A stretch of DNA of 64,000 nt from Linanthus parryae (GCA_023055425.1 JALGPY010000002.1:157243345-157307344), one strand, 5' to 3'. Shown: positions 43,434 to 56,850, numbered from the stretch's first letter. Program-made: numbers and translations. Notes: a model not told the origin generated them from the sequence alone.

Positions 43434-44847
43434 TGTTGGGCTTTGACGTAGGTAACGCAGCGGAATAACAAAAATTTAATCCTACTCAAAGCCCACCAAG
43501 GATCACAGAAGAAATCATAAAAAGATAAGGGACATAGTAGTTGTGTACCTTTTGGTTTGGGAGATCACATGAAGAATGTTGTCCTCGTCTCTACGGTTGA
43601 TCCATGTCTAGAGGTGAGATCTAGATTCTTCCCAATCAAGTGCTAGCTTGGACCGGAGGAAGAGGGAAGTAGGAATCAAGCAACCAAAGGAAGAAGGGAG
43701 GGTTTCGGCCCTCTCTTGTGCCGACGGGAAGGGGCGGACGGCTAGGGGCTTCGGCCTCTACCTTGTTTTTGCTCTCTCTTTTGCTCTCTCCTTTTCTCTT
43801 GTGTTATGTCTAATAACATTAGTGGGAAGGAAGCTAGAGCCTCCTTTATATAGTCCAACAACTCCTTGTTAACTACATAAAGGTCCTTCCTAGTTCTACA
43901 TGAACTTAGATTAGTCCCTTCCTTGCTTATTAGTCCCACTAAGTTTGCAAGGTGTTGCAAAGCGATCCTTCTTATTAATTAATCATATTAATCAATCCCA
44001 AATATAGTTCAGCTCTATTCGACGTGTGACCCCATAGGTTTCTACTTAGTCGGTATTAACTTGTTACTAACATGGAGCGGTGTCTAGAAACACATCCATG
44101 CCACCCAACTAGTAAAAATAGTCAGTGATCCCGACAAACCTCTTGTGCCCAATATATCATATTGCACTATCCCTTTGTCTCTATATCCAGATTGGACACG
44201 AGACATAAATAGTCACACTCGTATATCTAATCAATAGTTCCTCGATCCTGGAAATATGCTTATGCGAGCAGATAACATAAATATCTTCATATTGATTTAT
44301 CTGAGTCTTGCCAGACATTCAATATGCCTCATCCCACAAGTGGTCGTGGATATTTACTCCCATTATGTGGGAGGGACAAATCCTCTCTACATCACTACGA
44401 TCTCTAAACTTGCTTCCTATCATGCCCGATAGCTATCTTTATAATTACCCAGTTACGGTGTAACGTTTGATAACATCAAAGCACGATATTTCACAACTAG
44501 AGTATCTAGTGACTTCAAGTCTAATTATATTATCACTACGAGAAGCGATTGTGACTTTAACATAATCTTATGTATCCTACTCGTTGTGGATCAATCCAAT
44601 ATGCCATTACTCCTAATGCATACCCATGTGTTAGACTTGGTATCTCCATATCAATCTACACACATACTAGTACATATTTGATTGTCCGATTAATCAATAT
44701 AATGGACTTTGATATTTAAGATAAACAACACATTGTATCTAAGGACTTCATTATATTAAATATCACAATATATAATAAATGAATATTCTAGCCAATTACA
44801 ATGTTCATACTAAATATTAGATTGCCTCTAGGGCACCTATTCCAACA
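43434..44847 (-). repeat. 3' LTR of copia D
   Basis: About 1414 bp, TGTTGGG...CCAACA. Minus-strand TATA box CTATATAAA at 43845-43853. The polypurine tract GTGGGAGAC (complement of 44848-44856) abuts it. Similar over its length to 58718-60136. Confidence 0.85.
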
Positions 44848-47700
44848 GTCTCCCACTTGCACTAGAGCCAATCTGGAGCATCTCGTATGCCTATAGATCT
44901 GGCGTGCCCTTCATGCTTTCGCTGGGCAAGAGGTTTTCTGAGTAGATCTGAAAGATTTCCATCCGTTGGAATCTTGCACATCTTCACATCTCCTCGATCG
45001 ATCATATCACGAATAAGATGGAATCTCCTAAGTACATGCTTTAATTTCTGGTGTGATTTTGGTTCCTTGGCTTGTGCGAGCGCCCCAGAGTTGTCACATT
45101 ACAACTCTATGGGATCCACGATGCTAGGGACCACACCGAGCTCAGTGATAAACTTCTTTATCCAAACTGCCTCTTTTGCTGCTTTCGCAGCACAATGTAC
45201 TCAGCTTCTGTTGTAGAATCAGCAACTGTCCTTGCTTGGACTTCTTCCAGCTCACAGCTCCTCCATTCAGGCAAAACACGTATCTAGACTGCGATCTGTA
45301 GTCATCTTTCTCGGCTTGGAAGCTTGCATCAGTGTAACCTATTAAAGTTAGCTATTCCTTACCTCCAAATATCAAGAACGCATCCTTAGTTCTTCTCAAG
45401 TACTTTAGGATGTTCTTGACAGCAATCCAGTGACTCTCACCCGGATTGGACTGATATCTGCTCACCATACTCAACGCATATTATATGTCTGGTCTAGTAC
45501 ACAACATGGCGTACATGATGGATCCTATGGCCGAAGCATAGGGTATCCTACTCATGCGGCCCTTCTCAATCTCATTGGAGGGACAATCATTCTTGGAAAG
45601 AGTGATTCCATGCGACATGGGCAAGAATCCCTTCTTGGAATCTTGCATGTTGAACCTCTTCAAAACCTTGTCTTTATATGTACTTTGACTTAGGCCAACC
45701 AGCTTTATAGATCTATCCCTATAGATCTTTGTACCAAGTATATAGGCTGCATCTCCTAAGTCCTTCATCGCAAAACACTTTCCTAGCCAATCTTTAACAG
45801 ATTGCAAATTAGGAATGTCGTTTCCAATGATTAGTATGTCATCCACATACAAGACCAGAAATACTACAGAGCTCCCACTAACCTTCTTGTAAACACAAGG
45901 CTCATATTCGTTCTTGATGAAGCCAAACACTTTGACCGCGTCATCAAAACGTCGATTCCAGCTCCTAGAAGCTTGCTTTAATCCATAAATGGATCTTTGC
46001 AGCTTACAGACTTTATTGGCATTCTCTGGATCCTTAAAACCCTCTGGTTGTGTCATGTACACATCCTCGAGTATGTTCCCATAAAGGAACGCTGTTTTGA
46101 CATCCATCTGCCAAATCTCATAGTTGTAGTATGCTGCAATAGCAAGTAGGATTCGAATGGATTTAGTCATGGCGACTAGTGAAAAGGTCTCATCATAGTC
46201 AATACCATGAATATGTCTATACCCTTTAGCAACCAATCGCCCCTTATAGGCAACTACCTAGCCATCCATATCGGTCTTCTTCTGGAATACCCACTTCCAC
46301 CCTATGGGCCGAGCCCCTTCGGGTGGTTCCACCAAAGTCCATACTTTGTTGGTGTACATGGAAACCATTTCGGATCTCATGGGTTCTAGCCACTTTTTGG
46401 AGTCCGGGCCTTTCATGGCTTGCCCGTAAGTTGCACACTCATCATCCATGAGTGGTACGTCATCGGGCTCAGTCACGAGAAGTCCGTACCTCTCCGGCTC
46501 ATGACACACTCTTTCTGATCTACGGAGTTCCTGTGTTACCTGAACAGGTCCCTCCACAACAGTATGCGGTTCCTGTTCAAGTTCCATCATCGGTTCAGTG
46601 ATTTGTGGTTCTTGAATTTCTTCAAGTTCTACAACCCTCCAACTTGCTTCTTTAAAGACAAATCCTCTTCCTAGAAACACGCCGGTCCGAGCAACAAACA
46701 CTTTGTTCTCGTTGGGATTGTAGAAATAACATCCTTTAGTTTCCTTAGTATATCCCACAAATTTACACTTATCCTCTTTGGGCCCGATCTTATCTGTTTG
46801 TAAAAGCTATTCATAGACATCACAGCCCCAAATCCTCATAAACGACACTATGGGACGCTTCCCAGTCCATACCTGATTAGGATGGAACACAGTTAATGGA
46901 AAAAGCTGCCGCCATTAGAGCATGTCCCCAAAATGATATCAGAAGATCCGTTAAAGACATCATAGATCACACCATATCTAATAATGTGTGATTCCTCCTA
47001 TGGGACACGCCATTCCATTGTGGCGTTCCGGGTGGAGTGAGGTGGGACACTATCCCACACTATCTAAGATACTCATCAAACTCTTGGCTTAAGTATTCTC
47101 CTCCATGATCTGATCGTAGAGCCTCAATGATTTTGCCAAGTTGCTTTTCTACTTCATTCTTGAATTCTTTGAACAATTCAAAGGATTCGGATTTGGCCTT
47201 CATAAGATATACAAATCCATATCTACTGAAATCATCAATGAATGTGATGAAGTAGGTGTAACCACCTCTGGCAGGCGTGGGGAATGGTCCACATACATCA
47301 ATATGTATGAGTGCCAATAATTCACTAGTCCTCTCACCTTTCTTATTGAAAGGGGACTTTGTCATTTTTCCTAATAAACAAGACTCACATGTCTCATGTG
47401 ATTATAAATCAAATGAGTTTAGAAGTCCATCCTTATTGAATCAAGATATGCGTTTCTCATTTATATTGCCTAAACGACGGTGCCATAGATATGTAGGATT
47501 TAAATCATTAGTTTTAATCCTTTTAGTATTTATTTTATAGATTGGACTATTTAGATCAAGGATATACAATCCATTAGACAAATGTGCAATACAATAGTGC
47601 ATACTATCAAAATAAATGGAGCAACACTTTTACTTTATTGAAATAGAAAAAACCTTTTCGTCCAAACAAGAAATGGAAATAATGTTTCTGCTCATAGCAG
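44848..47700 (-). pseudogene. Copia D pol: integrase, RT, RNase H
   Basis: RT at 45481-46236 ([23 protein letters not shown]) ends in a stop inside the CTRPDI motif; RNase H follows in pieces to about 44880. The integrase C-terminal part lies at 46258-46758 and the core at 47060-47365 (LIHIDVCGPF, LRSDHGGEYL). Frameshifts and stops separate the pieces, so no enzyme can be made. Confidence 0.85.
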
Positions 47701-48754
47701 GCACATAAAATTGTCCAGAAGGAAAAGATAGCTCATAAACGACTACAGCTAATGTAGCAACTCTTTCTCCATTCACGACGCGCAGATCTATCTCCCCGTT
47801 AGCCAATCTTCTACTTCTTTTCAAATCTTGCACATTTCGACAAATCTGAGAACCACATCTAGTATCCAATACACAAGATGAAGAAATAGAAAGATTGACA
47901 TATATAACATAAATACCTGGTGGTGGTGGAATCACTATTCCAAGCTTCTTATCCTCCAAATATTTGGGGCAATTCCTCCTCTAGTGACCCGGATGGCTGC
48001 AATAGTGACATTCACCTTTAGCCACGCCTCCACTAGGCTTTAGGGCTTCCTTGGATTTCGCAACTTTCTTGCGCTTTCCTTTGGAAGTAGAGGCAACTCC
48101 GTTGCCCTTCTACTTATGCACCATCATTATGCCATTGCCCTTGCCTTTGTTGACCCTTTGTTCAGCTGTCTTTAGCATGTTCAACAAGTCAGGCAGAGTC
48201 TTACTGATCTCGTTCATATTATAGTTCTTGATGAACTGATTATAACTGTCAGGCAACGATTGCAAGACAAGATCAGTTGCCAAATCTTGGCCAAGTGGGA
48301 ATCTCAGTCTCTCTAGGTTCTCATTGTACCCGATCATTCGGAGTATGTGAGGCCCTACTGGATTCCCCTCTGCGATACTACTCTTTAATAATGCTTTGGA
48401 AACCTCATAGCGTTCATGCCTTGCCTGTTCCTGAAACAATTATTTCAAGTGTATGATCATATCATAGGCCTCCATGTTCTCGTGCTGCTTCTGAAGCAAA
48501 GCAGTCATGGTGCAAAGCATAAGGCAAGTCATGTCATTAGAATCATCAATATGTTTCTGACGTGCCCTTACTTCCGCTAGAACAGACTCATCTTGTGGTG
48601 GTTCTGGAATTGGAGTGTCCAAGACGTACATCTAATTTTCTTGCTTAAGGACAATCCTTAAGTTTCCTTACCATTCAAGGAAATTTGTTCCAGACAGTTT
48701 ATCCTTCTCAAGGACAGATCGTAGGGATGAAGTCGATGCGTTGTTGTTTGCCAT
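47700..48754 (-). pseudogene. Copia D gag and protease
   Basis: Gag starts at ATG 48754 (MANNNASTSSLRSVLEKD), with stops near 48665 and 48633; the core is at 48110-48439 (RMIGYNENLERLRFPLGQDL, SLPDSYNQFI). The zinc knuckle is near 47990 and the protease region at 47630-47959 has CVLDTRCGSQICRN, where DTR replaces the catalytic DTG. Non-functional. Confidence 0.8.
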
Positions 48755-50385
48755 TAGGAATTCTACAAAGCGAGAAATGTGCAATTTTAGTATTTTGAAC
48801 AATTTAACTATATTCAACAATGGCTAGATCATCAAATATAGCTCCCACTATTTTTCTCGGGTTAATAGCCCTAACCATTAATGCGGAAAATGTCATAATA
48901 TTTTCTAGTAGGTCCAAGATCTCTTTTTCACTTCTTCTTGAGCTTGCTTTGGAAAGTCACCCAAAAATAGTTTATTAGGTAGGAACCATTCCAGTTGCAT
49001 CCCATGCAACTCTTGGTCCAATTAGGTGAATAACTCTTTATTCTTTATCCCATGGATAACGCCTAATTGTCATGCCTCTAGGTTCATCAATCCAATTGAG
49101 TCTTACCCAGTTGCGTCCAACCACTTGCTTCAACATACACACATTACTAGCTTGTGTCGTCCGCAACACACCATGGTAAATTAAAATCGCCTTGCTTTGG
49201 CAAGCGCGAATTTTAATAAACCCTGATCATGAAGGGTGTTTTGGAAATAGAAGGCAAAACGCAATATTTAATTGAGGGATTTAAAAATTCTTAATTTTTT
49301 TGGTTGATCCAATCAACTTGATCTACTTATTTGAATTGGTCAATCCACAATAAAATACCATCATTGTTTATTATTATCTTGTTAACGTTTTGCTAGTATC
49401 GCCATACACACAAAAATAAATAACAATACATAAATGATAAACATCCACAAAATATAAAAAAACGTCGTATGGATATGGCCCCTAGACTAAGATATTACTA
49501 AGACAATGATAATATCCAGTTACCCAAAAGTGCCAAGCTCATCTCCATGTGCTCCACCATAGCCGCGCGCCTAGGGGTATGTTCTTTGTCTTTTGGCTTC
49601 TTTGGTTCTCTGCTCTTATTCTCCATGCTCTTGGCTATCATCTAAATATTTCTAATTCTAGCCTAACATCTAGAATAAATAAATAACAAAAGCCTCACAT
49701 GTCGAGGAGAAAATACGACTCACAAGCCATAAAACCTAATTAACTATTACATTAATTTGATCAGCTCGCAGGCCGTAAACCAAACCATAAAGCAATAAAC
49801 ATCCAAATCCTATGCCATATCCATCCACCATGCAATAAAAGCACATAATACAGTTAAAACCAATTTTTAACGCGCTTGTTCAATTTTAATTGTATTGGGT
49901 AATTAGGGTTACAACGGTCCAAGGGGTCCAAGCCATTCAGGGGCCGAACCCCTAGGAGGACTGCCGCCCGTCACACGGCCCGGCCCAAGGCCGGGCGACC
50001 TAGTGACTCGCGGTCTTTCTTGGCGCGCAAGGAGAGAGGAGCGGACGGCCAGGGTTTCGGCCCAAGTCTCTTTCCCTTCTTCGTTGTTGCACAAGCTTGG
50101 TTGTTTCCTTTATGGATGTTTCCATAAAATTGTTTCCATAATTGAAAACTCCTTTTCAACAATGTGCACATGAACCCTAATTTTCAAGAACCCAATAATT
50201 CACATTTTATATGATTAAATTCATCAATTCTAACATCCAATGTTAAATTAGATCTTGTTTATGTTGAATCAAATTCAATTTGCATCTACTATGCCAATTA
50301 ATTTCAGTTTTCGCGTAATAATAACAATACGGTGTATAAATTTAAATCGTAACACATAAACTCATGTTATGCACTACGAACTGTG
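48755..50385 (-). other. Copia D 5' leader
   Basis: 1.6 kb untranslated leader between gag and the primer-binding site. AT-rich except for a GC-rich island at about 49900-50060 that includes the hairpin GCCCGGCC-CAA-GGCCGGGC (about 49978-49996). Such a leader would hold packaging and dimerisation signals; no ORF of note. Confidence 0.55.
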
Positions 50386-50397
50386 GCTCTGATACCA
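50386..50397 (-). other. Primer-binding site of copia D
   Basis: TGGTATCAGAGC on the minus strand, the usual initiator Met-tRNA site of plant copia elements, one base from the TGTTGGG LTR end at 50399. Confidence 0.85.
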
Positions 50398-50398
50398 C

Positions 50399-50412
50399 TG
50401 TTGGGTTTTGAC
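50399..50412 (-). repeat. Inner end of copia D 5' LTR (remnant)
   Basis: TGTTGGGTTTTGAC matches the start of the 3' LTR (TGTTGGGCTTTGAC) and then diverges completely into Athila F. The last 4 bases may belong to F. Confidence 0.6.
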
Positions 50413-51763
50413 ACGCTCCAACTGCAAGTGCACAGTTGTCGGTGTAGTGATAATAATCCGGAAATCCGGGTTGTTGAACCCAAGAGACTTCGTGTAAATT
50501 AACTACTAAATTTATTCTTTGTGTGGGGAAAGCGCAGTTGAGTTGTTGTTTCTAATTATACTAATAATGAAAATAACGAGTGTCTCAAATAATTCGATGA
50601 ATTATTTCAAGATTAACACGCACGAGTTGACTTGGTTGTTTCTCAAAGTTGATCAAAATCAGGATATCTCTACGGATCACTAGGTATTTCACACTACTTT
50701 GGATTTATGCTCTACTAACACGATCAGTTTTAGTTCTAGTTAAACGAGCAATTTTATATTGAAGGTGTCTCAACCAATAACTATGCTTAAGCTCTCATAA
50801 CTGATTCCTCTAGCCTACTCAAGTTTAAGCACGCATTACGATATTGATTCTACTCTTTGTTCTTAGCTAACTAGCAAGATTCCTCAACCCTAGATACGGC
50901 TAGTGTGTATTTCAAGTTTCCGGGCAACGAACGTAGATTCCTCTATCATTCACAACCTAACACAATCCTATTAATACGTCTACTAATAGAAAAGATAAAT
51001 CAAATGCGTAAAATACACATAACTAGATAAGAAATCATCAATTAATCTTGAAAGCATGCAAGAAAATCCCCAAATCACAATACGTAGTGATCAAACCCTA
51101 GTTTCCTACGAGATGTCCCGAAATAAGTGTTTAGCTACTCAAATACATGATCAATACCCAATGTTTCATGATCAAATAACAACAACTAGAGAAGAAACGA
51201 AGATTAGAAGCCAAACGGATGATCCAAGCGCTCCGACCTAGCTCCAAGCTCTCCAAGCACGTCTCCCAATGTGTTCTCTGATGCCAATCACGTTCCCCAA
51301 TGTTTCCTAAGTCTTCCGTGGCTCTCCCACCTCAAAACTATGCCAAAATACCAAAATAGCCCCAAAAATCCGATCCTGGCAGCAGAGGTAATCGTACGAT
51401 TACCTTGATGTAATCGTACGATTACTTGCTGCGATTACTTCCACGTTTACTTGCTGCGTTTACTTGCTGCGTTTACTTGCTGAATGAGATTTTGGCTAAG
51501 GCGTAATCGTACGATTACCTCCATGTAATCGTACGATTACTTCTGGGCAGCCACCATCAAAACTCCATCTTCTTGCTCTTTTTCCAGTTTTCTTCACTTC
51601 CCCAGCATTCCTTTGACCCTCCAACTTTTCCAAAGTTCACTTTTGCTCCAATGTCATGGCCCGAGCTCCCGATTCCTGAAAACCACAACACGAGAAACAT
51701 ACCGGAAGATCAAACGTGATAAAATATAGTCAAAATTAACGCAAAAAGTGCCCGGACTCATCA
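50409..51763 (-). repeat. 3' LTR of Athila F (approximate limits)
   Basis: About 1355 bp from TGACACGCTCC to GGACTCATCA. The right limit is chosen by the TGA...TCA ends and is uncertain, since no purine tract is next to it; a purine-rich AAGTGTGGGG lies about 125 bp further in. Contains four GTAATCGTACGATTAC palindromes. Confidence 0.5.
51387..51540. repeat. Four 16-bp palindromes GTAATCGTACGATTAC in the Athila LTR
   Basis: Copies at about 51388-51403, 51410-51425, 51503-51518 and 51525-51540: two pairs, each with 22-bp spacing. Between the pairs are diverged half-sites and a TGCGTTTACTTGC repeat. Confidence 0.85.
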
Positions 51764-54238
51764 TTTACATACAAAGACTCAGCATGCTTTAATTTAGCAA
51801 GAAATGGTCAAAAATCCATCAAAACGCATTGGAATGCACGCAAAACGGTAAGGAAACATATACGAATATAACTCCAATTACGGAGACTATCCCCACACTT
51901 ACCCGTTGCGCGTCCCGAGTAACAATCCAAATCACAAGCTACCAAAAATCATCCGAACCTTCCTTATCTCATCTCGCCTCTCGAGTCAACTATTCCAACC
52001 AAGACCATTGCATACTTTTCAACTTACTAATTGCATACTAACCTCAATTAGCCGACTCAATACACATAACGACACAATACAAGACTCAACGATGCAAAAA
52101 TATGATACAATGCAAATATGACTCGATCCTAACTAAACACTTATATACACAAAATATCTTTTTACGCGAGATCGGGCAATCTCAATTAGCATAAACTGGT
52201 TCTCATGGAGTGATAACGAATCTAGGAATGAGGTATGAATTGCAACTAAACTCGACAACACGAATTTCCCTTAGTTAGTATAGAAAGCCTAGCTTTACTA
52301 AGTGTAAGAATAACCTACCTCTTCGCGTGTGCCGATAAATAAGAGGCTACGCTACGCTAAGCCACTTTCAAGGTCCGAGATTCTATTCCGCTAACGGGTT
52401 AGAATGTAGAGGCTTAGGGACAAAAGGATAATCATGTAGTAACAAGTCATAAGCGTCACATTCTCACGTTAAAACCCACATCTCACACACCCTCACGACG
52501 ATGATAGGAACCGCAACCTGAAACTCACCATCTCCGACCCTCAATCCCCTCAAACCGCGTTACAATAACGATTTCCGTGGCCACCGTCGTGAAACATGCA
52601 TAAAATGAACATCGCCGTCAATGAAATAGTTGCTTCCACCACTCGGTCTTCACTAAGCTCAAATTTTATTCCTTTATTTCATCTCTCCTTTTTTTCTCTC
52701 TTTTTTTTCATTTATTTTTCATTTCTTTTTTTTTTCTCTGTCTTTTTTTTTTCAAATTCTCTCAATATCCAAAAACACAACTTCTACAATGTATATCTCG
52801 AGTGGTCTTCCAAGTGTCAAGCCAAACAAAAACGTTAAGGGGAGGAAGTAAACAATGCAATGAATATACATCACACGTAAAATCCTTATCCCCGTAACTC
52901 AATGAAATACACGGTGCCACCAAACAAAGCCGGAAACAAATCCAAGTACATGTATGGGGATGGAGTCGTCAAAAGCTCAATCTCAATGTCCGTAGTCAAA
53001 AGTCGACATCTCCACACTAGAGTATACCCATGTCCCCTCTCAAGTAATCAAAACAATGTAAATCTCGTGCTTAATCCAACCGATCATCCTACACCAAGAT
53101 GATGAAAAGAAACGATCCCTAGCACGATCCACCAATTAAATCACCCAACCCAATTTGTGCGTATTAGATGTTACGCACTCACCGCTCTCCACAACTGTGT
53201 CCATGATGTAACGACATGGAACACCGCCACACCTAAGTGTGCAAGCCTACTCACTCACCCTCGCATCCCCTCGCAAATATCAAATGAAGTACAAGCGATC
53301 ATGTAGGACTCACATAAGTATATCATGAAGTACTCCCTCATCGAACCCCCTCAACTACGACCCCCTCGTGACGCACTAAAATGGTGATTCTAAACAATCT
53401 GTGATGAGAGCCAAGAATCGTCACCCTAGGTGAAAAGGTTATCAAAGAATCCTAGGTTCAAAGTCGGGTTTTCTAATGGTCCTACAAGGTGAGATCTAAA
53501 AGCAGTGAGTGCTCTAATACACATCCTCGCACAGCTGTTTCGTGTGCCACTACGAGGCGGGTTGGCGACTACCTAAGACGTACACATGAATGTTCGGCTT
53601 GTTTAGCTCACACCTAGCTCAACTCTTGTAAGAAAACAAGGCACACACTTTCGATTTGAAAATCATTTAAGTGTCTTAAAATAGGCAGGTATTCCCGTAA
53701 CGAAAGTCTCTCTATACATACTAAGGGGAACTCAAATTGTCATTCTCGTTCACAAGTCATACCCTATGCCTAAAGTTCTCACACTCCTCAATTTTCCAAA
53801 TTCAAGCTTCTTTTGATTGCCCTTTCTCAATTTTCAGATTTTTTTTATTTTTTATTTTTATTTTGATTTTAATTTTTATCTTTTTTTTTCATATATATAA
53901 TTCATACTCTATATGCATGGGCCGACTCGAAAGAAGACTCGAAACTGACTCAACTCGGGTAGGTGGACTCAATTAAATAAAACGTTCAAAAAAGCTATAC
54001 TAATATGCAAACATCAACTACTCACAATACGACACACACAATATATATAAATACGACACGGACTGCAAATACTGACTCACAATACGACACAAACAATCTA
54101 TATGTAACTGGTGAATGCAGACACGGACTTGGCTAATAAAGGCTGAGAAACCCCCCCACACTTGAACGCTTCGTTGTCCTCAACGAATGCATAGGTCAAG
54201 CGAAAAGACTCAGCATTCAAATGCAGGGGGTGGTAAAT
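51764..54238 (-). other. Athila F 3' untranslated region
   Basis: No ORF with a family signature. Two T-rich tracts (about 52683-52760, 53838-53895). Two purine-tract-like sites on the minus strand: AAGTGTGGGG near 51888 and AAGTGTGGGGGGG near 54152. The blocks AAAGACTCAGCAT recur near 51774 and 54205. Confidence 0.55.
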
Positions 54239-55785
54239 CTACTCGAACGAATCCTCGTCGTCTTGGTCCTGGTCTCCGGAATAGGCATCCGAATGGTACT
54301 CGTAAGCACCCAGGTAAGTCTCTTGGCCACTAGGCCACTGGTCTCTCGGAAATCCCACATGAGTGGCCAAGGCATCTAGCCACTGGTCCTGACGGTGCTG
54401 ATGCAGACTAACCTGACGTATTCCCTGTCCTAAGTTACGCATGCTACTGCGATGATGCTCAAACTGCCTAGCACTCATTTCAGCAACATAGTCACGGGAC
54501 CGACCCTTGGATGTGAGGGTCATAGTCCTGGTCAATCTCAACTCGGCCATTAAGTCCGCTAAGCTTACACTCGGCTGGCCATGGTCAATGACAGGTGGAG
54601 GTACAGGCTGAGGTGGAACTGTAGGAGTAGGAGCTGGAGTAGGAGCTGGAGGAGTAGGAGTTGCACGTGAGGAAGAGGCTCTTTTCTTAGCCTTTCCTCT
54701 AGGAGGTCTAGAACTAGTCCCCGCCTCCATCACAACTACATCTTTCAACGGGTCCGGGATTTTGTCAAATATTCTCGGACCCTTGGGTATGAGGTCTCTC
54801 TCATCCTTAGGCACGCTGGCCCCGCAATCCTTAGCTAAGTGCATGAGTAAGAAACTATGGCCCGCAGACTTCCTATTTTTCGGTTCAAACCTTTCGTGCA
54901 AATATAGGAAGATCCGCCTAGGAATGTCTATCCGATGCCCCCTGGATAGACAAAGAGCCATGAGACACACCTCAAAGTCCACAAAATTTGGAGCCGAAAC
55001 TCCCAACACCCATGACTCCAAAATCTCAACGAGCCACCTTGTTTTAGGCAGCAAGTATCTGACTGGGATCTTCAAATGCCTGATATTAGTCTTAGACCTA
55101 TCCCAGTCGGCTCCTGGCACTCCCGCAAAACAAAAGGCTGACACCACATTAATGAGCGTCTGCTGGTCTTTCTGCAGATAAATCTTAAATTGACAGGGCT
55201 CTGTCAACGGGGGCCACCGAAGTGCTGCGGCGATGCGCTCAGAAGATAAAACTAGCCAGTGCCGACGACAATAAATCACACGAGGGTCATTGAGCCTAGA
55301 CATCTCACCCTCATCGGTGTGGTTCGCATTTGCATAAATCTCACGAGTCAATGCGGAACTGGCATTCTCTTTCACTAAACTCATCCACCCCGCAAAGTTC
55401 TCGGTCTTCGCGACCTTTTGTAGGTCCTCAGGCACTCCCTCAAGTGGAAAGATTCTCTCGGCCTGGACACCTCTATTAATCCTAGGGTTCCCTGTGTAAA
55501 AACCCTGGGCATTCTCCGAAATAAACCTATAGTCGCAAAAGATCCCGCCTCTATCGATTTCCAGCTTTTTGTCATCCGGCTTATCACCACGACCCTTTCT
55601 AACTGGGGGCAATTGGGATGGAACGGGTGTATGAAAAACCCCAAGGTCAGGGGATAACGGGATGATCAATTGGGCACCCGGGTTACCCCCATCAGACTCG
55701 GACTCACTCTCGGTTTCTGCCACCACACTTGCCGTAATGTATAGTCGGGGTCCTCATCACGACTCGTTCTAGCACGTTTGCTCAT
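54239..55785 (-). pseudogene. Athila F ORF downstream of pol (env-position, plant transposon protein-like)
   Basis: 495 codons are open to a stop at 54239. The ATG at 55785 (MSKRARTSRDEDPDY) is in another frame, so a one-base shift near 55730 disables it. The middle (about residues 100-330) resembles the putative plant transposon protein domain found beside Athila pol: YCRRHWLVLSSERIAAALRW, IPVRYLLPKTRWLVEIL. It is followed by a basic Ser-rich stretch, a long Pro/Thr-rich linker (about 365-395) and an acidic tail (DQDQDDEDSFE). No clear transmembrane helix, so a true envelope role is not supported. Moderate confidence in the family. Confidence 0.6.
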
Positions 55786-56568
55786 ATTGAAGAAATGAAA
55801 GTTTAAGAAGTAAAGCAATTAACGTGACCAAATTCAATCAAGTGCACAGTGACAAGAAGTGTAACAGCTATTAAGCACGTAAGCACGTAAGCACGCAATC
55901 CTAGGACTCTAAGCAATCGCCCCCAAGCACGCTACTAAGCGCAACAAAAATTAAAATGGGCTTTTACTCAATTTGTTCCTAGACTCGAGTATTGAAATTG
56001 CTAGTTTTAGAGTGTACCTACGTGCCCGGAGCAAGTCTTACGGGCACAAAATTGCAGAATTTCGACAAACCAGGCTGTTTCGGGTCGCCGAAAATTTTCC
56101 TCCAACCTTTGCAATTGACTGGTGCTTCTTGCTCCTTGCGATCCCCTCGTCAAACTTTCCTTCTTCGCCAACTCTTGAATCCCAGCCAAACAATCCCAAT
56201 TTCGCCAAAATCTTCAAGAACCCTAGGTGGGTGTTCTTGCTCAAAATCGTCAACCAAGCAGCCCAATTGAAGAGCTTCGACCACAGTAACTCTCTCTCTT
56301 TCCCTCCGGTGATGTGCAGAGATGATGACGGTGAGGTGAAGAGGCGGAGAAGGGCGTTAAGTGGTGGCGGCCGTGGGTGCGGTGGTGTCGTGCGTCGGCG
56401 GTTCTGCGGTGGAGAGAGAGAGATCTGGCGGCGGTGGTGATGTTCTGTGATGGTGGTGGCTGGAGATGGTGGTCATGGTGGTGATTGCAGAGGGAAGAAG
56501 AAGAAGACGACGACGGGTTTGGGAATAATAGAGAGAGAAAAAAATTGTTTTAACCCGATCGTAAGACC

Positions 56569-56850
56569 TTTCAGAAGTAATTGTGCGATTACTTTTAAGT
56601 AATCGTACGTTTACTTGAAAGTAATCGTGCGATTACTTCGCACGACAGGTCAGTGAGCTCCTTTCAAATTTTATCCCAAAAAAATTTCTAAGTCAAAAGT
56701 AATCGTACGATTACTTGGAAGAGATCGTACAATTACTTTTGAGGTAATCGTGCGATTACTTCGTACGACTGGTCAGAAAATTCTCTCAACCAATCCACCC
56801 AAAAAAAAATTCTAAGGCAAAAGTAAACGTACGGTAATCATACGATTACT
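56569..56850. repeat. Second cluster of GTAATCGTRCGATTAC palindromes in Athila F
   Basis: About eight full or partial copies (variants GTGCGATTAC, GTACAATTAC, CATACGATTAC), embedded in about two and a half direct repeats of roughly 120 bp that share CGTACGAC-GGTCAG and AATTTCTAAG-CAAAAGTAA blocks. Confidence 0.75.

Larger units (their letters stand above)
43434..50408 (-). mobile_element. Ty1/copia element D, inserted in element B
   Basis: Minus-strand copia element with a complete 3' LTR (43434-44847), polypurine tract, pol, gag, long 5' leader, initiator-tRNA-type primer-binding site (50386-50397) and only the first bases of its 5' LTR, which is interrupted by Athila F. Closely related to copia E in LTR and protein. 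All coding parts are broken. Confidence 0.88.
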
